Source: DATFNI01 sp963787205
Lineage (GTDB): Bacteria > Bacteroidota > Rhodothermia > Balneolales > DATFMH01
Assembly (NCBI GenBank): GCA_963787205.1
Contig: CAWBCD010000009.1
Coordinates: 1-64,000 of the forward strand
Direction: 5' to 3'
DNA length: 64,000 nucleotides
The notes beneath the pieces were generated by a model that saw nothing but the letters and a program-made list of their open reading frames with translations, made no database searches and was not told the DNA's origin. A program made the position numbers and the translations under genes. Position 1 is the stretch's first letter, and each line of letters opens with the position of its first letter. Shown in pieces: positions 43,426-51,457 of this stretch.

Positions 43426-44241
43426 TTATCCATCAAAAGAAAGCGCATCGAGCATCATATCAACCAACTTACCGGGATGGGTAAGGTGCAAATTGTGTCC
43501 TGCAGCAGCAATAACGTGTTTCTGTGCATTGGGGAAATGCTGACAGACTTCATGAGCATACTTTACAGGAACCAGACGGTCGGCTTCGCCCCAGTAGACA
43601 TGAACGGGTTGCGTGACCTTGAATATTTGTAGCATAGTGCGCGTGTCATACAGATTTATTGCAGGATAAGTCCCGGCCAGGATCCTCAGCAGGCGAATCG
43701 TATTTTTTACCTGGTATGGCGTAAGGGTTTTTGGTGTGATTTTACTGGCAAGGTCAGCGACGAACGGCCATTTCAACAATCCGGATACTGGAAAATGACC
43801 ACAGAAACGGAAAAGTCGATCCTCCAATGGATAGAAGCCACCGGGAGCAATCATATGCAAACTTCGCACATATTCCGGATGGCGAACTGCAAAAGTGATC
43901 GCATACCGTGCCCCGAAGCTGTGAGCAAGAAGATGGACCGGTGGTAGATTGTACACGGTAAACAGTCGTGATAATCTATCCGAAACATGTCGCAGATCCA
44001 TTACCGACATCAAATCCGGATTTTCACAGGATGTCCGGCCATGGGCGGGCAAACTGACCGATAACATGGGGTAGTCTTCTTTGGAAAGAAGCGGACCGAT
44101 CTTTCCAAACGTGTGACAGGTCTGCATAAAACCCGGTAATGCCAGGATTGAGGGTTTCCCTTTTCCCCAAAAGTGATTCTCAAACTTACAGTCACCAAGT
44201 TTCAGAAGATACTCTTCAGAAAGTTCAGTCGGTTGATCCAT
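43426..44241 (-). CDS. Alpha/beta-fold hydrolase
   Basis: A 271-aa hydrolase. Oxyanion-side motif LALPGFMQTCHTF, nucleophile S108 in LLAHSFGARYA, acid D in YWGEADRLVP and base H in AAGHNLHLTHP form a complete catalytic triad. No signal peptide is seen. Substrate unknown. It overlaps the HAD phosphatase gene by 17 nt. Confidence 0.88.
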   Translation of the reverse strand: MDQPTELSEEYLLKLGDCKFENHFWGKGKPSILALPGFMQTCHTFGKIGPLLSKEDYPMLSVSLPAHGRTSCENPDLMSVMDLRHVSDRLSRLFTVYNLPPVHLLAHSFGARYAITFAVRHPEYVRSLHMIAPGGFYPLEDRLFRFCGHFPVSGLLKWPFVADLASKITPKTLTPYQVKNTIRLLRILAGTYPAINLYDTRTMLQIFKVTQPVHVYWGEADRLVPVKYAHEVCQHFPNAQKHVIAAAGHNLHLTHPGKLVDMMLDALSFDG

Positions 44242-44908
44242 CGAGGTATTGAATAAGATGATTAAGTGAAGGCAAGAGCAAATCCGGTTTATGGGTCAGT
44301 AGTTTTTCATGTGAATACGGACCGGTTGGCAATGCCACTGATCTCATTCCCGCAGAATGAGCGCAGGTGATGTCGTATGGCGTATCGCCAATAACCCAAC
44401 AGTCCTTTGGAGAGAAGGACCTTTTACAGGCTGTTTCTGCAGCTTTGAGGGCTAAAGCGGGTAAATGATCGCGGTTCGTATGCAGACTGCCATACGCACC
44501 AAAGGAAAAATACTGTTCGAGATCGGCCTGACTTAGTTTGATGTGTGCTGACTCCCGGAAATTACCGCTCAGGATTCCGGTAACGATTTTTCGTTCTTTG
44601 CAAAAAGTAAGAACCTCATGTGCTCCAGGAAGAATTTCGATGTGTTGAGGACGCAGTTTCTGATCCATCGATTGAATATACGCCTCTTTGAGAAGGGTAA
44701 ACCTTCGCTCGTCGACAGCTCCAACAGCCTTGTGGATAATTTCGGTAAAAATGAAGCGATCAGTCCGTCCTGCAAACGAAATTTCGTCGAGATGCCGGGA
44801 ATCTAACTGATGTGTTTGCAACACATCTTCAATCAATGACCGCGTAAAACCGGATTGAACACGCAAGAGGGTACCATCGATGTCGAATAAAAGGAGACGT
44901 GGCTGCAT
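44225..44908 (-). CDS. HAD-superfamily hydrolase (phosphoglycolate phosphatase-like)
   Basis: About 227 aa from ATG 44908 (MQPRLLLFDIDGTLLR). The start at 45013 would add an unrelated 35-residue leader running into the divergent gene. Motif I is FDIDGTLL, motif II ILSGNF, and motif IV VIGDTPYDITCAHSAGM. The helical cap between motifs I and II places it near PGP/beta-phosphoglucomutase enzymes. The substrate is not readable from sequence. Confidence 0.87.
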   Translation of the reverse strand: MQPRLLLFDIDGTLLRVQSGFTRSLIEDVLQTHQLDSRHLDEISFAGRTDRFIFTEIIHKAVGAVDERRFTLLKEAYIQSMDQKLRPQHIEILPGAHEVLTFCKERKIVTGILSGNFRESAHIKLSQADLEQYFSFGAYGSLHTNRDHLPALALKAAETACKRSFSPKDCWVIGDTPYDITCAHSAGMRSVALPTGPYSHEKLLTHKPDLLLPSLNHLIQYLDGSTD

Positions 44909-44974
44909 GACTTTATAGCAAAGTGTTTCCCGACGATAATCAAGTATACTAATTAATGGTAAAAACAGAGAACT

Positions 44975-45439
44975 ATGTATGCTGACGCGGTAAATCCGGC
45001 TGCTCTTATACATCCACAGCCCGCTGAAACCGGGGGACCAATTGTCCCCCCACCACCGGTAAACCCGGCTTCGGTAACGCCTCTGTTTAATTTGCCGGAC
45101 AATGGTTCAAAGCTGGAAGATAAGCGCTATCACGAAGATCAGAAATATGTCGACACAAAGGGCGATAAAGAGGACGAAGTCGACGATACGACCCTGTTCA
45201 AGCTCATAGAGCCGGCCAATTTTTATGAGCTGCTCCGCTCATTCCTCATAAACGGACTAGGGCAAGTTGTTCTGCTTCGCGATCAATGGCGTCAGCAATT
45301 GGGAATCGAACCTTATACCTTTGCAACAGAAGCAACCCGAAAATCGCCGAAGATGATGCCGGTCAGGGATGAGAGTTACGCCGATTCCACCGGGTTTTAT
45401 AAAAATCCTCCTGGCAAGCGGTTCGTCGGAGGGATGTAA
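44975..45439 (+). CDS. Hypothetical protein
   Basis: 154 aa, transcribed divergently from the HAD gene. The N-terminal third is proline-rich (GGPIVPPPPVNPASVTPLFN), the middle strongly acidic (KGDKEDEVDDTTLFKLIEPA), the rest helical. No signal peptide or known motif. Not recognised; coding is supported by its length and by the absence of a competing gene on the other strand. Confidence 0.5.
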   Translation: MYADAVNPAALIHPQPAETGGPIVPPPPVNPASVTPLFNLPDNGSKLEDKRYHEDQKYVDTKGDKEDEVDDTTLFKLIEPANFYELLRSFLINGLGQVVLLRDQWRQQLGIEPYTFATEATRKSPKMMPVRDESYADSTGFYKNPPGKRFVGGM

Positions 45440-45569
45440 CGTCCTGTTTTCAAATCCCGGGATGTGGCCGGGAATCCTTCTTAATTGCGAAAAATGCGTT
45501 TCGTGTCAGCAAATTTACCCGTACATTGAAACCGAACATTTTTCACGAAAATTATTAAATGAGAAGGAC

Positions 45570-46856
45570 ATGAGTTACATAGAACAAATTACAGCGCGTC
45601 AGATCCTTGATTCGCGGGGCAATCCGACCGTTGAAGTAGATGTAGTGCTCGATAACGGTGTTCTCGGGCGGGCCGCCGTCCCTTCAGGCGCTTCTACCGG
45701 AGAGCATGAAGCTATTGAACTCCGTGATGGTGATGAAAATGTATTCCTTGGAAAAGGAGTCATGAATGCCGTTGAAAACGTGAATGAAAAGATTTCCGAT
45801 GAACTCCTCGGAGTGGACGTTTTCAACCAGGTTGATATTGATAATCTTCTGATAGAACTCGATGGCACCCCCAATAAGGGAAACCTTGGTGCGAATGCTA
45901 TTCTTGGTGTATCCATGGCTGTGGCAAGGGCCGCTGCCGGGTCGCTGCAGCTTCCGCTCTGGCGCTACCTCGGTGGGGTAAACTCTAAAGTTCTGCCTGT
46001 GCCGATGATGAATATCATTAACGGTGGTTCTCATGCCGACAATAATGTCGATTTTCAGGAATTCATGATCATGCCGGTTGGTGCAAAGAGCCTTGCTGAA
46101 GCCGTTCGTATGGGTTCAGAAACATTCCATAACCTGAAAAAGGTGCTGAAAGGCAAAGGATACAATACGGCTGTCGGTGATGAAGGCGGGTTCGCACCCA
46201 ACCTGAAGTCAAATGAAGAGGCCATCGAGGTCATTCTTGAGGCTATTGAAAAGGCCGGTTACAAACCTGGTGAACATATCATGATTGCTCTGGACCCGGC
46301 TACCTCGGAATTTTACGATGCCGAGAACAAAATTTACGAATTGAAATGGAGCACCGGTGAAAAGAAAGAGGCCGAGGCTCTTATTGAATATTGGAGCGGA
46401 TGGATCGATCGATACCCAATTATTTCCCTCGAAGATGGTATGGCTGAAGACGACTGGGAAGGTTGGGAGAAATTGACCAATGCCCTTGGAGAACGTGTAC
46501 AGCTAGTCGGCGATGATATATTTGTTACCAATACCGACCGTCTAGCTACCGGTATTGAACGTGGTGTTGCCAACTCGATCCTGATCAAGCTGAATCAGAT
46601 TGGTACGGTTACCGAAACACTTGACGCCATTGAAATGGCTCATAAGAATGGTTATACCAGCGTTATTTCACATCGTTCCGGCGAGACGGAGGATGTATTT
46701 ATTGCAGACCTGGCTGTGGCAACCAATGCCGGACAAATTAAGACCGGTTCTATGAGCCGCACCGATCGTATTGCTAAATACAACCAGTTGCTTCGTATCG
46801 AAGAAAGCCTGGGTGAAAATGCGATCTTCCTGGGTGTCGACGCAATCGGTCTCTGA
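45570..46856 (+). CDS. eno: Enolase
   Basis: 428 aa from ATG 45570 (GAGAAGGA just upstream); the frame extends upstream but that part is not enolase. Converts 2-phosphoglycerate to phosphoenolpyruvate in glycolysis. Signatures: ARQILDSRGNPTVEVDV, GASTGEHEAIELRDGD, NIINGGSHADNNVDFQEFMI, VGDEGGFAPNL, SLEDGMAEDDWEGW, ILIKLNQIGTVTET and VISHRSGETEDVFIADLAV, with all magnesium and catalytic residues present. Confidence 0.98.
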   Translation: MSYIEQITARQILDSRGNPTVEVDVVLDNGVLGRAAVPSGASTGEHEAIELRDGDENVFLGKGVMNAVENVNEKISDELLGVDVFNQVDIDNLLIELDGTPNKGNLGANAILGVSMAVARAAAGSLQLPLWRYLGGVNSKVLPVPMMNIINGGSHADNNVDFQEFMIMPVGAKSLAEAVRMGSETFHNLKKVLKGKGYNTAVGDEGGFAPNLKSNEEAIEVILEAIEKAGYKPGEHIMIALDPATSEFYDAENKIYELKWSTGEKKEAEALIEYWSGWIDRYPIISLEDGMAEDDWEGWEKLTNALGERVQLVGDDIFVTNTDRLATGIERGVANSILIKLNQIGTVTETLDAIEMAHKNGYTSVISHRSGETEDVFIADLAVATNAGQIKTGSMSRTDRIAKYNQLLRIEESLGENAIFLGVDAIGL

Positions 46857-46883
46857 TCCGTCTGGATTATATATTGAATTACT

Positions 46884-46926
46884 ACAGGCTGTTTCCGTAA
46901 CCTGCGGATAACAGCCTGTTTTATTT
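46884..46926 (+). terminator. Terminator of eno
   Basis: Inverted repeat ACAGGCTGTT (46884-46893) and AACAGCCTGT (46910-46919), followed by TTTATTTT. Confidence 0.88.
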
Positions 46927-47060
46927 TCAATAACCACAAAGTTTCATATGTGGAAATTTAACAGGAAATTGTATTTTAATGATGGCCTGAATGAAGACCT
47001 GTGTTTTCTGTTAACCGGAAGGCACACAACGATCAATTACTATCTATATATCACATTGTC

Positions 47061-47315
47061 ATGAATATTTATGTTGGAAACCTTGCCTGGAAGGCGAATA
47101 ACCAGGAGTTAAAGGAACTCTTCGAACATTTTGGTGCGGTTGATAAAGCCGTGATTATTCGCGATCGGAAAACCAAAAGATCACGTGGTTTTGGATTTGT
47201 TGAAATGCCGGATGACGGTGAAGCGCAAGCTGCTATTGATAATTTGAACAACACTGTGTTTATAGAACGTACGATTGTTGTGAATGAGGCCAAACCTCAG
47301 AGTAACGAAGACTAA
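47061..47315 (+). CDS. RRM-domain RNA-binding protein
   Basis: 84 aa from ATG 47061. A single RNA recognition motif with RNP2 IYVGNL (residues 3-8) and RNP1 RGFGFVEM (42-49). Similar small RRM proteins in cyanobacteria and Bacteroidota are cold- or stress-related RNA chaperones. It has its own terminator. The frame upstream of 47061 is open but has no RRM homology. Confidence 0.92.
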   Translation: MNIYVGNLAWKANNQELKELFEHFGAVDKAVIIRDRKTKRSRGFGFVEMPDDGEAQAAIDNLNNTVFIERTIVVNEAKPQSNED

Positions 47316-47342
47316 CTACTTTATCTCATATCGTTATTTTAG

Positions 47343-47382
47343 GAAGGCTCAATCCGCCGCGACGGATGAGCCTTCTTTGTTT
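47343..47382 (+). terminator. Terminator of RRM gene
   Basis: GAAGGCTCA (47343-47351) pairs with TGAGCCTTC (47367-47375), extended by TCCG/CGGA across a one-base bulge, then TTTGTTTT. Confidence 0.9.
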
Positions 47383-47419
47383 TACCGATATTTTCCCATT
47401 ATTCGGTACTTTTTTTAAA

Positions 47420-48598
47420 ATGCGAATTCTTTCGATAGAACTCTCTCATTTCCGCAATCACACGACTGTTGAGCTCCACTGTGCACGACACCTGAATGTC
47501 ATTACGGGTCCCAATGGCGTCGGCAAAACCAGTCTTATCGATGCTATTCACTACCTGTGCATGAGCCGCAGTTTTGTGGCAAACAGCGATCAATATGTGT
47601 TGAACAGAGATGCATCTTCTTTCCAGATAAGAGGGGCATTTGAGGGACAGATACGGGCGAATTTTACCATCAGTTGCACCTATTCGCGTGGTGAAGGGAA
47701 AAAAATCTATGTTAACGACAGCCCGCTGGAAAGACTTTCCGATCTTATCGGGGTTGTACCTGTAGTGGTTTTGAGTCCGGACGACAAGAAGCTGACCAGT
47801 GAGGGGCCCAATGAACGGCGATCATTTCTGGATGCCCTCATCAGCCAGATTTCCAAATCCTATTTAAGGGATCTGATCGAGTACCGGAAAGTGCTGAAAC
47901 AGCGCAACCGGTTGTTGTCGGATTATGATCGCCGGTATCTCCCTGATGATCTGCTGGAACCATGGAATATACAACTTGTAGAGACCGGCTCGCATATCAT
48001 TGCAATGCGGACGAAAATACTCAATGACTATCGAACCTTCTTACAGGATGCTTACCACAAAATGTCTGGAATTGACCTGGTGCCGGACTTCGAATACAAG
48101 ACATTCTGTGATGCTTCGTCTGACAGGGAGCAGATTCGCGAACAATTTACTCAGGCTTTAACCGATCAGGCGGAAAAGGAACGGGAACTCAGATACACCG
48201 TGGTTGGTCCCCACAGGGATGATCTGATCTTTACACTGGATGGGATGGAGCTTCGAAAATTTGGATCTCAGGGACAACATCGCCTGTTTGCCGTGTCACT
48301 GAAGCTGGCTCAACTATTCTTTTTCTCAGAATACCTGGATGATTTACCTATTCTATTACTGGATGACGTATTTGGTGATCTTGATCCGCATAAAACCGAA
48401 GTGTTACTAGATACACTGGCAAAACACGAAGGACAGACTTTCATAACTGCTGCAAATCCGGTACCATTCGATGAACACATACGTTTTACAGATGATCCGG
48501 GAGTATCTTCAGAAAAAAATCCGGAATCTCAAAGATGGAATCGTCGGTATCACCTGACTAATGGTCACGTGGTATTATCAACACCGGAGAAACCGTAA
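47420..48598 (+). CDS. recF: DNA replication and repair protein RecF
   Basis: 392 aa from ATG 47420 (MRILSIELSHFRNHTTVELH). SMC-like ATPase that loads RecA at gaps. Walker A GPNGVGKT is at 30-37, the FGSQGQHRLFAVSLKLAQL signature follows, and Walker B ILLLDDVFGDLD lies near the C-terminus. About 400 aa is not far from the usual length (about 360-370). The dciA-like gene follows after 3 nt. Confidence 0.95.
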   Translation: MRILSIELSHFRNHTTVELHCARHLNVITGPNGVGKTSLIDAIHYLCMSRSFVANSDQYVLNRDASSFQIRGAFEGQIRANFTISCTYSRGEGKKIYVNDSPLERLSDLIGVVPVVVLSPDDKKLTSEGPNERRSFLDALISQISKSYLRDLIEYRKVLKQRNRLLSDYDRRYLPDDLLEPWNIQLVETGSHIIAMRTKILNDYRTFLQDAYHKMSGIDLVPDFEYKTFCDASSDREQIREQFTQALTDQAEKERELRYTVVGPHRDDLIFTLDGMELRKFGSQGQHRLFAVSLKLAQLFFFSEYLDDLPILLLDDVFGDLDPHKTEVLLDTLAKHEGQTFITAANPVPFDEHIRFTDDPGVSSEKNPESQRWNRRYHLTNGHVVLSTPEKP

Positions 48599-48601
48599 GG
48601 C

Positions 48602-48901
48602 ATGGCTTTTTATCGGAAACAACCCAAAAAGCTGGGCAAACTGGTAAATGACTACATGGAACATTCCCCGTATCGCAGACAATTCCTGCGGGGACGTATC
48701 CTGTCGTTGTGGCCTGAGATTGTCGGAGATGCTATTTCGGGACAGTGCCGCAATCTCCATTTTGATAAAGACCGTTTGATTGTTCATGTTCATCATCCGG
48801 GCTGGAGGCAGGAACTGCATATGCAGCGGTTTTCCATTATGAAAAAATTGAACGATACAGTAAATGAGGATATAATTTCCGAGATTATAGTTCGTGCGTG
48901 A
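48602..48901 (+). CDS. DUF721 / DciA-like protein
   Basis: A 99-aa basic protein (LSLWPEIVGDAISGQCRNLH; VHHPGWRQELHMQRFSIMKK) matching the DUF721 pattern W-x-x-I-V-G and hydrophobic strand-helix. DciA of this family is the ancestral loader/operator of the replicative helicase DnaB. The recF linkage is typical. No DnaC/DnaI is seen in the window, consistent with a DciA-based system (inference). Confidence 0.85.
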   Translation: MAFYRKQPKKLGKLVNDYMEHSPYRRQFLRGRILSLWPEIVGDAISGQCRNLHFDKDRLIVHVHHPGWRQELHMQRFSIMKKLNDTVNEDIISEIIVRA

Positions 48902-48982
48902 ATGGGACGAGTTTGACAATCGTTACATAGCGGATATATATTGAACCTACAACTTATCTGAAGCGCAACAGCTTACAATGTT

Positions 48983-49984
48983 ATGAGCAAACAAAAAAGG
49001 TCATCCTATTTTAAAGATCTGTGGGCGAATATTCGTGGGAGTATTCTGGATGACGAAGGAGGTGGTCTTTTCCGGCGTGAGAAGGTTATCGTTTTCATGT
49101 TTTCATATGGCATTGCATTGGTTTTGTGGTTATTGGTGAATCTGAGCAGACCTTTCAACCTGACCGTTACACTTCCCGTTGATCTTGAAGGAATTCCGGC
49201 CGGCAAAGCTTTGGCAAATGATGTTCCCCACGAGGTAGCTGTCAATGTGAGCGGTGAGGGTTGGAAACTCCTGCGGATCTACAACAACCCACCGCGCATA
49301 AAGCTTCGGCCAACGGAAGGGACAATGAACTTTTTTGATGTCGTACGTGAGCAGATGAATATGTTTGCCGGCGTAGACGTGACAAAAGTGACACCTGCAG
49401 CACTTGAGATAAAACTTGAGAATCGAATTACCAAGAAGGTGCCGATTGTTGCCAATGTACTGGTTAAGACCGACAATCGACACGGCATGGTCGGATGGCC
49501 CATACTGACACCCGATAGTGTTACCGTCTCAGGTGCTACGTCGATTCTGCAGAATATCAATAACTGGCCTACTGAGTTTAAGGAAATTAAAGACGTCAGT
49601 GATAACATTGATATTCTCCTGAAACTAAAAAAAACAGATCAGATTATTGAAATTGGTCCGCAAGAGGTTACATATCGTGCAAAGATTGAGGAGTTTACCG
49701 AGGGTGAGGTTAATGTAAATATCCAGACAACAGATTTGCCAGGTGGTCAACGCGTTTCATATAGTCCGCCAACGATAACCATTCGCTACGGTATCCCCAT
49801 AAATGAGTATTCCAGTTCCAAGAAAGTGCATATGTTCCAGGCATATGTACCCTATCAGGATATTCTAGCCGATACAACCGGATTTGTGGCACCCTTACTG
49901 GCACTGAGAACAGACAGTCTGCATGTCCGGATTCGCGACTATCAGCCGCACCGTGTCGCTTACTATACGTTCAAACCGAAGTAA
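48983..49984 (+). CDS. YbbR-like domain membrane protein
   Basis: A 333-aa protein with an N-terminal transmembrane helix (VIVFMFSYGIALVLWLLVNL, about 36-55) and repeated YbbR-like beta domains outside the cytoplasm (LTVTLPVDLEGIPAGKAL; VTVSGATSILQNI; VNVNIQTTDLPGGQRVSY). In Firmicutes YbbR/CdaR regulates the diadenylate cyclase CdaA, but no cdaA is in this window, so the role here is open. Confidence 0.82.
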   Translation: MSKQKRSSYFKDLWANIRGSILDDEGGGLFRREKVIVFMFSYGIALVLWLLVNLSRPFNLTVTLPVDLEGIPAGKALANDVPHEVAVNVSGEGWKLLRIYNNPPRIKLRPTEGTMNFFDVVREQMNMFAGVDVTKVTPAALEIKLENRITKKVPIVANVLVKTDNRHGMVGWPILTPDSVTVSGATSILQNINNWPTEFKEIKDVSDNIDILLKLKKTDQIIEIGPQEVTYRAKIEEFTEGEVNVNIQTTDLPGGQRVSYSPPTITIRYGIPINEYSSSKKVHMFQAYVPYQDILADTTGFVAPLLALRTDSLHVRIRDYQPHRVAYYTFKPK

Positions 49985-50032
49985 TTGACCTGGTAGGATC
50001 TCATCAATTCTGGGCATCGCTCCTCACCACAC

Positions 50033-50059
50033 TTGTCCATGCGTCTTACGCCTGGACAA
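50033..50059. other. Strong hairpin between convergent genes
   Basis: TTGTCCA (50033-50039) and TGGACAA (50053-50059) with inner GCGT/ACGC and loop CTT, interrupted by one mismatch. It lies between the convergent ybbR-like and ispH genes but has no U-tract, so it may be a weak terminator or a mobile-repeat remnant. Confidence 0.45.
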
Positions 50060-50107
50060 CACAGCGTTGCACTAGTTCTGGTCGATATAACTCTATGCCC
50101 TTTGCTC

Positions 50108-51346
50108 CTAAGCGTTGTGCGAGGTTTCCAATTCAGCAAGCGCAGCTTCTACAGAGCGTGTACCGTCAAACCAGGAAGCGGTTTTAAGCAGTACTTCATC
50201 CACTAAAGCATCAGGGCAGGAAGCACCGGAGGTAATTGCAATGGTTACCGGTTGCTTGCCAGGTAGCCAGTTATGAGTTTCGGTGATCAACTTTTTCCAT
50301 TGATCATAATGACGAATACGATCTGGACCCAAAAGTTCACTGGCATCCCGAATATGATAAGTCGGGTATTTTTCCTCCAGCAACTCGACAATGTGCATCG
50401 TGTTTGAAGAATTATAGCCACCAATCACAAGGGAGAGGTCTGCTCCCGCTTCCATTAATGCATATGTTGCCGACTGGTTTTCATTCGTTGCATAACACAG
50501 GGTATCGGATGTATCTGCAAAATGCTGTTCTACTTCTGTGCTGCCATATTTTTCGGCTGCTGCCTTTTTCAGCACTTCCATGACTTCCTGGGTCTCAGTG
50601 GCCAGCATCGTAGTTTGATTAATCACCCCAAAATGTTCGAGATCATGACGTGGATCAAATCCCTCGGTGCATTTCATATTAAAATGTTCTTCGAACTCTT
50701 CGATCGGGCGTTTTTCCAGCATGAAATTGGCAAGCAGCCGGGTTTCATCTACGTTGAGTACCACTACAACCGGCCCATATTTTGCGCTGTGGCTAAATGT
50801 AGCCCGCGTCTCCTCGTGCCTGTATTTGCCGTGTATGACCACAGCGTATCCCTTCTCCCCCAGTTGGTTTCCTCGTTTCCAGACTTTCTCTACAAACGGA
50901 CAGGTCGTATCGTACGCGTAGGGATTGATTCCGAGCTCCTGCAGTGCTTCCTGAATTTCCAGCGTAGTACCAAATGCCGGTACGATGACAATATCATCTT
51001 CGTTGAGTTCATTAAGCGAAATTCGAGGGGCTCCATCGGTTTCAAACAAAAAACGAACCCCTTTTTGAGCAAGATCCGCATTCACGTTAGGGTTGTGGAT
51101 CATCTCGCTTAGCAGGAAGATGCGGCGATCAGGATGTTCTTCAACTGTCCGGTAGGCGATGTCGATAGCATTTTGCACACCGTAACAAAAGCCGAAGTGC
51201 CGGGGGATGAGAAAGCGTACCGGTCCCAGGTCCAGCAGACTTGGGGTGAGATCTTTTTTCCGCGGATCCAGAATCTGGTGCCGATCTTTGACCCTGCGGA
51301 TAATCGGAGATTCAAAAAGATCGGGTATATTAAATTTCTTAGGCAC
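50108..51346 (-). CDS. ispH: 4-hydroxy-3-methylbut-2-enyl diphosphate reductase
   Basis: A 412-aa iron-sulfur enzyme of the MEP isoprenoid pathway. The three cluster cysteines are visible as C54 (HFGFCYGV), C149 (DTTCPFV) and C284 (DTLCYATNEN). Other conserved parts are SEMIHNPNVNADL, HGKYRHEETRATF, VIGGYNSSNT and ITSGASCPD. It is longer than E. coli IspH (316 aa), with an N-terminal extension and insertions like the cyanobacterial/plant-type group. Confidence 0.95.
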   Translation of the reverse strand: MPKKFNIPDLFESPIIRRVKDRHQILDPRKKDLTPSLLDLGPVRFLIPRHFGFCYGVQNAIDIAYRTVEEHPDRRIFLLSEMIHNPNVNADLAQKGVRFLFETDGAPRISLNELNEDDIVIVPAFGTTLEIQEALQELGINPYAYDTTCPFVEKVWKRGNQLGEKGYAVVIHGKYRHEETRATFSHSAKYGPVVVVLNVDETRLLANFMLEKRPIEEFEEHFNMKCTEGFDPRHDLEHFGVINQTTMLATETQEVMEVLKKAAAEKYGSTEVEQHFADTSDTLCYATNENQSATYALMEAGADLSLVIGGYNSSNTMHIVELLEEKYPTYHIRDASELLGPDRIRHYDQWKKLITETHNWLPGKQPVTIAITSGASCPDALVDEVLLKTASWFDGTRSVEAALAELETSHNA

Positions 51347-51354
51347 GATAATCA

Positions 51355-51405
51355 GTGATCAATTAACAATGATCAGTTATCAGTAAATAATTAACAGTAA
51401 AACCA
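51355..51405. repeat. AT-rich short direct-repeat tract upstream of ispH
   Basis: Related units AGTGATCAATTAACA, AATGATCAGTTATCAG and TAAATAATTAACAGT follow one another. The tract fills the gap between smc and ispH and resembles dispersed degenerate intergenic repeats. Confidence 0.4.
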
Positions 51406-51457
51406 GGATATGTAGGAAACGAGTCTGCCGGGTATTCATTATTTCTTCCTATTGTTT

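Noticed and set aside
45369..45569. 67-codon N-terminal extension of enolase
   Set aside because: Not enolase-like, overlaps the preceding gene, and ATG 45570 has a good ribosome site.
47366..47419. Upstream extension of recF
   Set aside because: It runs through the RRM-gene terminator and lacks RecF similarity.
50522..51112. Plus-strand 196-codon open frame
   Set aside because: It is antisense to ispH, whose cysteines and motifs are all in the minus-strand frame.
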